A program made the position numbers and the translations under genes. From NCBI GenBank assembly GCA_003342895.1, contig PTFA01000087.1:2318708-2382707 (forward strand): DNA of 64,000 nucleotides. The letters are read 5' to 3'. Position 1 is the stretch's first letter. Every line of letters starts with the position of its first letter. Positions 59,285 to 64,000 of this stretch are shown piece after piece. Source of the DNA: Casuarius casuarius. Lineage: Eukaryota > Chordata > Aves > Casuariiformes > Casuariidae. The notes under the pieces were generated by a model, which ran no database searches, was not told where the DNA came from, and saw only the letters and a list, made by a program, of their open reading frames with translations.

Positions 59285-60870
59285 TGGACTTCATATATTT
59301 TGCTTCTCATGGAATAGGTTGGTTTTCAGCTACAATGGACCTTGGGGTTGTGATACAGTCTTGCACAGATTCAGCTCAGCTTCGCAGCCCTATAGGTATA
59401 AGCACTAAGCACCCTCTTCTTGTGGGAATAGCTTTGTAGTCTTTAGCAGCTACATATGTAAGAAAGGAAAAGCCATTTAGGCAGGTACTGTGAAACTGCT
59501 CAGGAATCAAGAGCAGAGCTGCCTTTCAAATCTAAAAGGAACTTTTTAAGAATAAAAACATAGTCCTTTTTTCCTTATTCAAAAAAAGAACAACCACCAC
59601 CTTCCTATTTTGACTCTATGTGTGGGCTGTGATTTTCTGATGAATTGAGTCAGAGAGTTTTCGACTAACACTGCACAGTTATGGAACACAACCACTGCTA
59701 ATAATGTGAACGTGGAGACTATCAAGACAACAATGTTCTTAAATGGATGCTATCGTTTTTAGCTCAGAAACAGAAATGGAGCCAGTGGGGAGTAGGACAC
59801 ATCCCCGTCACTTCTGAGAAAACCTTTCAAGTCATTTGCTTCTGCATGTTTTGTTCCATCTCCTGGCTTTGAGTTGTTTTCGTTGTTTTTAGTAGATAAT
59901 ACCAGCTTCAAAGTTGGCAGAACTGTTCCCTTTCTGCCACTGTTGTCCTTTTTCTTTTCTTCCTTTAGCAAATGTTGATTTTCTGCAAGTTGAAAGGAGC
60001 TGCTTTAACAAAGCATGCATGGCATTCAGGAGTGCAGGGTGGCTCGCTTATGCTACGACTGCTCCAGGGTCCGGGGCTTGGCTACGGGTGGAAGGATCTG
60101 CTTCTGCTTTTGTGATGGTTTGAGTTTTCCCGCAGTTTGGTAGCTGCCTCCCCTTCCAGGATAACAGCCAGCTGCACCAGGTGCCCCTCCCGTCTACTCA
60201 GCCTTGGCAGCTTGGCTGAAACAAAATTATGCTTTAGACTAAAATCTCTATACTAAAAGTTCTTATACTTTCATTATAAGGGACAGCATATGCTCAGTAG
60301 CAGATGAATTAAGTGATTAAGAAATTCTCCACTTTTAACATAGACACCACAGTATTTTCAAGTTTATTGTAGTGTTGGTGAGTGCTTACTCATTACAGCT
60401 ATAATGTAACAAGCTGGACCAGTGTTCAGTGCAATGCCCTGCAGCAAATCTAAAGACAGTTGATGGAGTATCTTCATCATAGTTTGTTGAGCAGATTGTC
60501 TATGTTTTTATGATTTATTACTTCCTTGTTAATGCTTTCTTAGGTGTTTTGAGAAACAATGAATTGATTCAAGAGTTTCCAGAACAGGGACTGCTAATTG
60601 AGTTGTGTTTACTGCTAGAGAGCTTCAGTTTTGACAAGTCTCTTGACCGTATGTTAATACATATGATTAATTATTGTTATGGGCATCCAGTGAACTGCAT
60701 AGGTAGCACTTCAGCGCTATTATTTCTTCCTGAAAAAGCAATAAACATAATTATATATTGGCTGTTTTGCAAGGATAGCAGGTGGGGGAAAAAAGGTGCT
60801 CCCAAAGATGTTTTGGTAAAGTGTTGTTCCTCATCGCTCCCAGCACAGAAACCAAAGGGCACCAGTTGAG
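59285..60870. other. Intergenic, nothing recognised
   Basis: About 1.6 kb of mixed composition. The ORF 60510-60869 (119 codons) lacks recognisable motifs; a truncated exon of an unknown transcript is possible but unsupported. Confidence 0.55.
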
Positions 60871-63560
60871 AGGATGAGGAGGCAGGTTCAAAACAAGCAG
60901 CTGAAGAGCTGCGGCGTGTGGCTCGCCGGTGAGCAGCAGGCATCACTGTCAGAGAGCCGCAGAGGGAGCGCGGCCCCACAGGCAGGGCTCAGGCAGGCCA
61001 GTGCTTATCTGAATGCCAAAACTTCACACAGTTTTGGAAAAAGACCAGAGAAATTCCCAAGAAAAACATTCCCTGTGATTATGACCGGCACAGACACCTC
61101 GGCCGGTGAAGGGAGCCCTTGGACCCTGCAGGCCGGAGGGTGGGGCTGGCACAGGGTGACCGTGAGGCACCTGGGGAGCCGAGCCCTGCCGCAGGATCCC
61201 TGCAGTGGCGCGTCGCATGGGTGCTGCGACGCCCTCCCTGTCCTAGAGGAGGAGAAACGCCATCTGCGCAGGTTAAGGGCTCTTCAGCGATTGCAAAAGA
61301 AGTAAATCGGCCTTTTCAAATACTCACATAATGTGAAAGAGGGTTATTTAGCCCCATAATGTCATTGTCACACAATCTTCCTCCTGTCCTGCTGCTGGCT
61401 GCTTCCTCTCAGAGTCACTGGATCCTGGGCACATTTCATGGAGATGGTACCTGCAGCAAAGCAGCTGGAAAGACCCCTCAGAGCAACCCTGACTCTTCGC
61501 AGCAGTAAGTGGCGCCTGATGTAAATTCTGACATTTCAAATGAATGAAATGAAGGAGTACAATAGTACTTAAATGATTGTGCTCAATGCACCTAGTGTCA
61601 TTAAAATAAATACGTATTCTTTCAAGAAACCCAAACACGGGGAAAATTGCATAGTGGTGCGACAGCTGGGATGACTTCACTAGCGAACGCGGGATGTCAT
61701 GGTGACAGGCCCTCGGCAGAGACAGGCGCAGGAGCTGGGCGCTGCAGCCACACAGAGATGCCAGCTGGGGCCAGGGCCACCTGGCCTGGGGCCGGCGCTG
61801 GGTGGTGGGTTGCCTGCCCCGGGGCTGCACGCTTGTCTGGGAGCACCGGCGGCCACGGGGGATGCCAGGAGAGCTCTGCCAGGGACAAACCTTCAGTCTG
61901 ACCCGCTGGGCTGCCTCGCTGCTGGGCAGCAAATGGGTATTTGGGCTCCATCGCATTCCCCGCAGTCGCCTCTGTGACTTGTGCGAGTCCCCGTGCAAGC
62001 AGCACAACATGGCCGAGACTGAACATGTGAAGCAGAAGAGGCGGTGACAAAAGAAAAACAATCGGCAGCCAATACACATCCTGGCTAAGTAGCTCTTGTT
62101 TCATTTTAAAATATCAGGTAACAGATGCAATCGGAATGGCTGTGCTAGGCAAGAGCCTTATAAAACAATAAAAACAATATAAATGCGGTTTTAATTGCCC
62201 ACTCCATTTAAATTGCTTTATCCTGTGCAAATTCATTATTTCTGGAAAATTTGGCCCAAGCTGTTATAGTAGGTGGTAAAGTTTGCAAAAGTCTATGAAA
62301 TTTTAGATTGCAGCAGCGGCAGCCTACTGGGGGAGGTTATTGCACTCTGTAGGTTAGAGTATTTCTACTTATGCGGCTTCGTCAGTCAGCACGTTGGAGG
62401 CAAGGCGCAACGCTGTGCACCTGGAAGGAAAAGCACCGCTGCAGCCGAACAGGGACTTTTCCGTGTTGCTTGTGCCTGTGGATGGAGAAGCGGTGCCGCT
62501 TTACCTGAAACGGTTTCTGCTGTTTAATGCCACCATAAGCCACTGCAGCCTTTTCCCATCTGGCCTTGCCCAGGCTGCTCATAGTAGCCACAAAGCAGCA
62601 TTAAAAGAAAATGTAACGAGAGTGAGTGCAATGGCAAACCTGTCCCTGCCACTGTGTCCTACCCGTGTCCTCCACACGAGGCCCACGATTAGCCAGCACC
62701 GTAACAGCACCGTGCGGCAGCACGCCCACAGCACAAGCGGGGGAGCAGCAGGCGCGTTACTCTGCTCGCTCTCGGTGGCCAACGGCTGTTTCTCCAGTGA
62801 CGGGAAGCAGTTTGTCAGCTAACCAGGCCTGGATTACACCGCATCAGTGCACATGGCACAAGTGCGAGGGCACGCTGTTTGCTGGCCCAGTGACGGGCAG
62901 TGAGGTTAATTACTGCTCAGTTTTAGCCCGGCATGCCCGAAAGGGGGGGAATGCGCTTCGCGCTCTGTGTGTGGGGAAAAGCCAAAGAGTTTCTGGAAAA
63001 GAAAAGCACATTCCTTTAATCTGTTTGAAAGCTTGGGCTACATCAAAGTACTGGCAAGGAGAGATATCGCTGATATAATTGGTGTGGACACTTGCAAAGG
63101 TTTCGCCAAGGACCTTTGTGAAAGCGCTGTTCTTGGGAGGCTGAGAAGCTCACGGGTCACACACTAGCTGAGAAACAGAAAGCAAAAAGCAGGATGAGAA
63201 ATGGTCCAACTTTGCACAACCATCAGTACCCTCCTGCTCAGCAATGTGCCCTGGACCCAGGGCTGCTCAACATGCGCAGCCAAAGAGGCAGCCCTGGATT
63301 AAAAAAAAATCAAGACCAGAAGAGAAGAGGATTGTGAAAGGGCCACCGAAGCCACGTGACCAGCTCAGGGCTGGGACAAAGGGATTATTCCCCTGTGGAC
63401 ACGTTCTCGGCAGGGCATCGCGGGGTGACGGACGCGATGCTCCTGACACGCATGGAAGCAGAAATCAGCTGTCGCCTCTGAAAGACAAAAGCTCAGCCGG
63501 GCCCACAGGCAGCTCAGCCCAGTCCTCCATTGAGTATTTCAGATATTTGTTATAATAATA
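60870..63560. other. GC/CpG-richer intergenic block
   Basis: Several clusters of CpG (about 61080-61270, 61680-61990, 62390-62520, 62690-62800, 62860-62960, 63340-63510) are separated by an AT-rich insert at 62100-62290. Long open frames on both strands, including 243 codons at 61348-62079 on minus, are expected from the GC content. They show no domain, no splice logic and conflicting frames. A regulatory region or non-coding transcript is possible. Confidence 0.4.
62150..62265. promoter_or_regulatory. AT-rich enhancer-like segment
   Basis: Inside the GC-rich block lies an AT-rich stretch with aaaacaataaaaacaat (SOX-type cores), ttttaattgccc and ccatttaaattgc (homeodomain-type cores). It is suggestive of a developmental enhancer by motif content only. 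Confidence 0.2.
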
Positions 63561-64000
63561 CTAAAAACTCCTACACAAATGAACAGAATTGGATAAAGAT
63601 CAGGGGAGAAAGCAGAGAACAGTAGCCAAGTGGTTTGATGCTAAGGAGCAAGGCGGTCCTCTTCAGCAATCACTTGTTCTCACTAACTCCCAATCGATGT
63701 GTCAAAGAGAAAGGGAGGACGTGTTTCTGAGATGGGAAAGTAAAGGGTTAGAATTAGAGTACAGCGAGACTTAAATTATTTTGATTTCTAGGGGAAGTGA
63801 GTAGAAAGCGACATAATGGTAGTATAAAAAGCAACAAATGGCACAAAGAAGGTACATATGAGTACTCCTGTTTACACTTTTCACATAAAAAGAGAACAAA
63901 GGGATAGTCAATAAAACCGAATGGCTGCAAACTTCCCTGGCTAAGTGAAATGCTGTTGTTCTCATGCACTGTGTGTAATTAGCCAGGGAACTCAGGGTAC
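63561..64000. other. Intergenic, nothing recognised
   Basis: The last 440 bases are AT-richer. Overlapping ORFs in two minus frames and one plus frame are not supported. Confidence 0.6.

Noticed and set aside
61348..62079. Longest ORF of the window, 243 codons, minus strand
   Set aside because: It lies in CpG/GC-rich DNA where stop codons are rare. Overlapping ORFs exist in several frames on both strands, and the translation shows Cys/Arg/Pro bias without domain, repeat or signal features.

Overview
This is vertebrate nuclear DNA, most likely from a bird. Coding sequence is split into short exons with GT-AG introns. Interspersed repeats are sparse. The one recognisable retrotransposon is the 3' end of a CR1-type LINE (about 59.09-59.28 kb), a family typical of birds and other sauropsids. 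The species cannot be named from the sequence.

From 69 to about 47,250 the plus strand carries the 3' half of one gene, which I identify as EFCAB6 (EF-hand calcium-binding domain 6, also called DJBP). Fifteen exons were placed by open reading frame, splice sites and phase. They join without a stop into 844 codons plus TAG (2,535 nt), followed by a short 3' UTR with AATAAA at 47,243. The 5' half lies upstream of the window. The protein is a chain of EF-hand pairs. In most pairs the first calcium loop looks more intact than its partner. The exons also encode a basic, Gln/Lys-rich helical linker and a Ser/Thr-rich linker.

The most notable point in the gene is exon 7 (19,464-19,607). At the position where homology and phase require its 5' splice site, the intron starts AT instead of GT. 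All 13 other donors in the window are GT. Reading through gives a stop four codons later. An in-frame escape exists through a weak cryptic donor paired with a cryptic acceptor, and skipping the exon also keeps frame.

From 47.3 to 64 kb I find no convincing gene. The interval holds a (TG)n/(TA)n microsatellite, TAAT-rich segments, a diverged tandem duplication near 51.8-52.06 kb, a perfect 13-bp hairpin near 58.5 kb, the CR1 fragment, and a GC/CpG-richer block at 60.8-63.6 kb. In mammals the gene facing the 3' end of EFCAB6 is MPPED1. No MPPED1 exon was recognised here, so it probably lies beyond the window. Long unsupported ORFs in this part look like chance. I found no rRNA, tRNA, CRISPR or bacterial-type system, and no undescribed multi-gene system.
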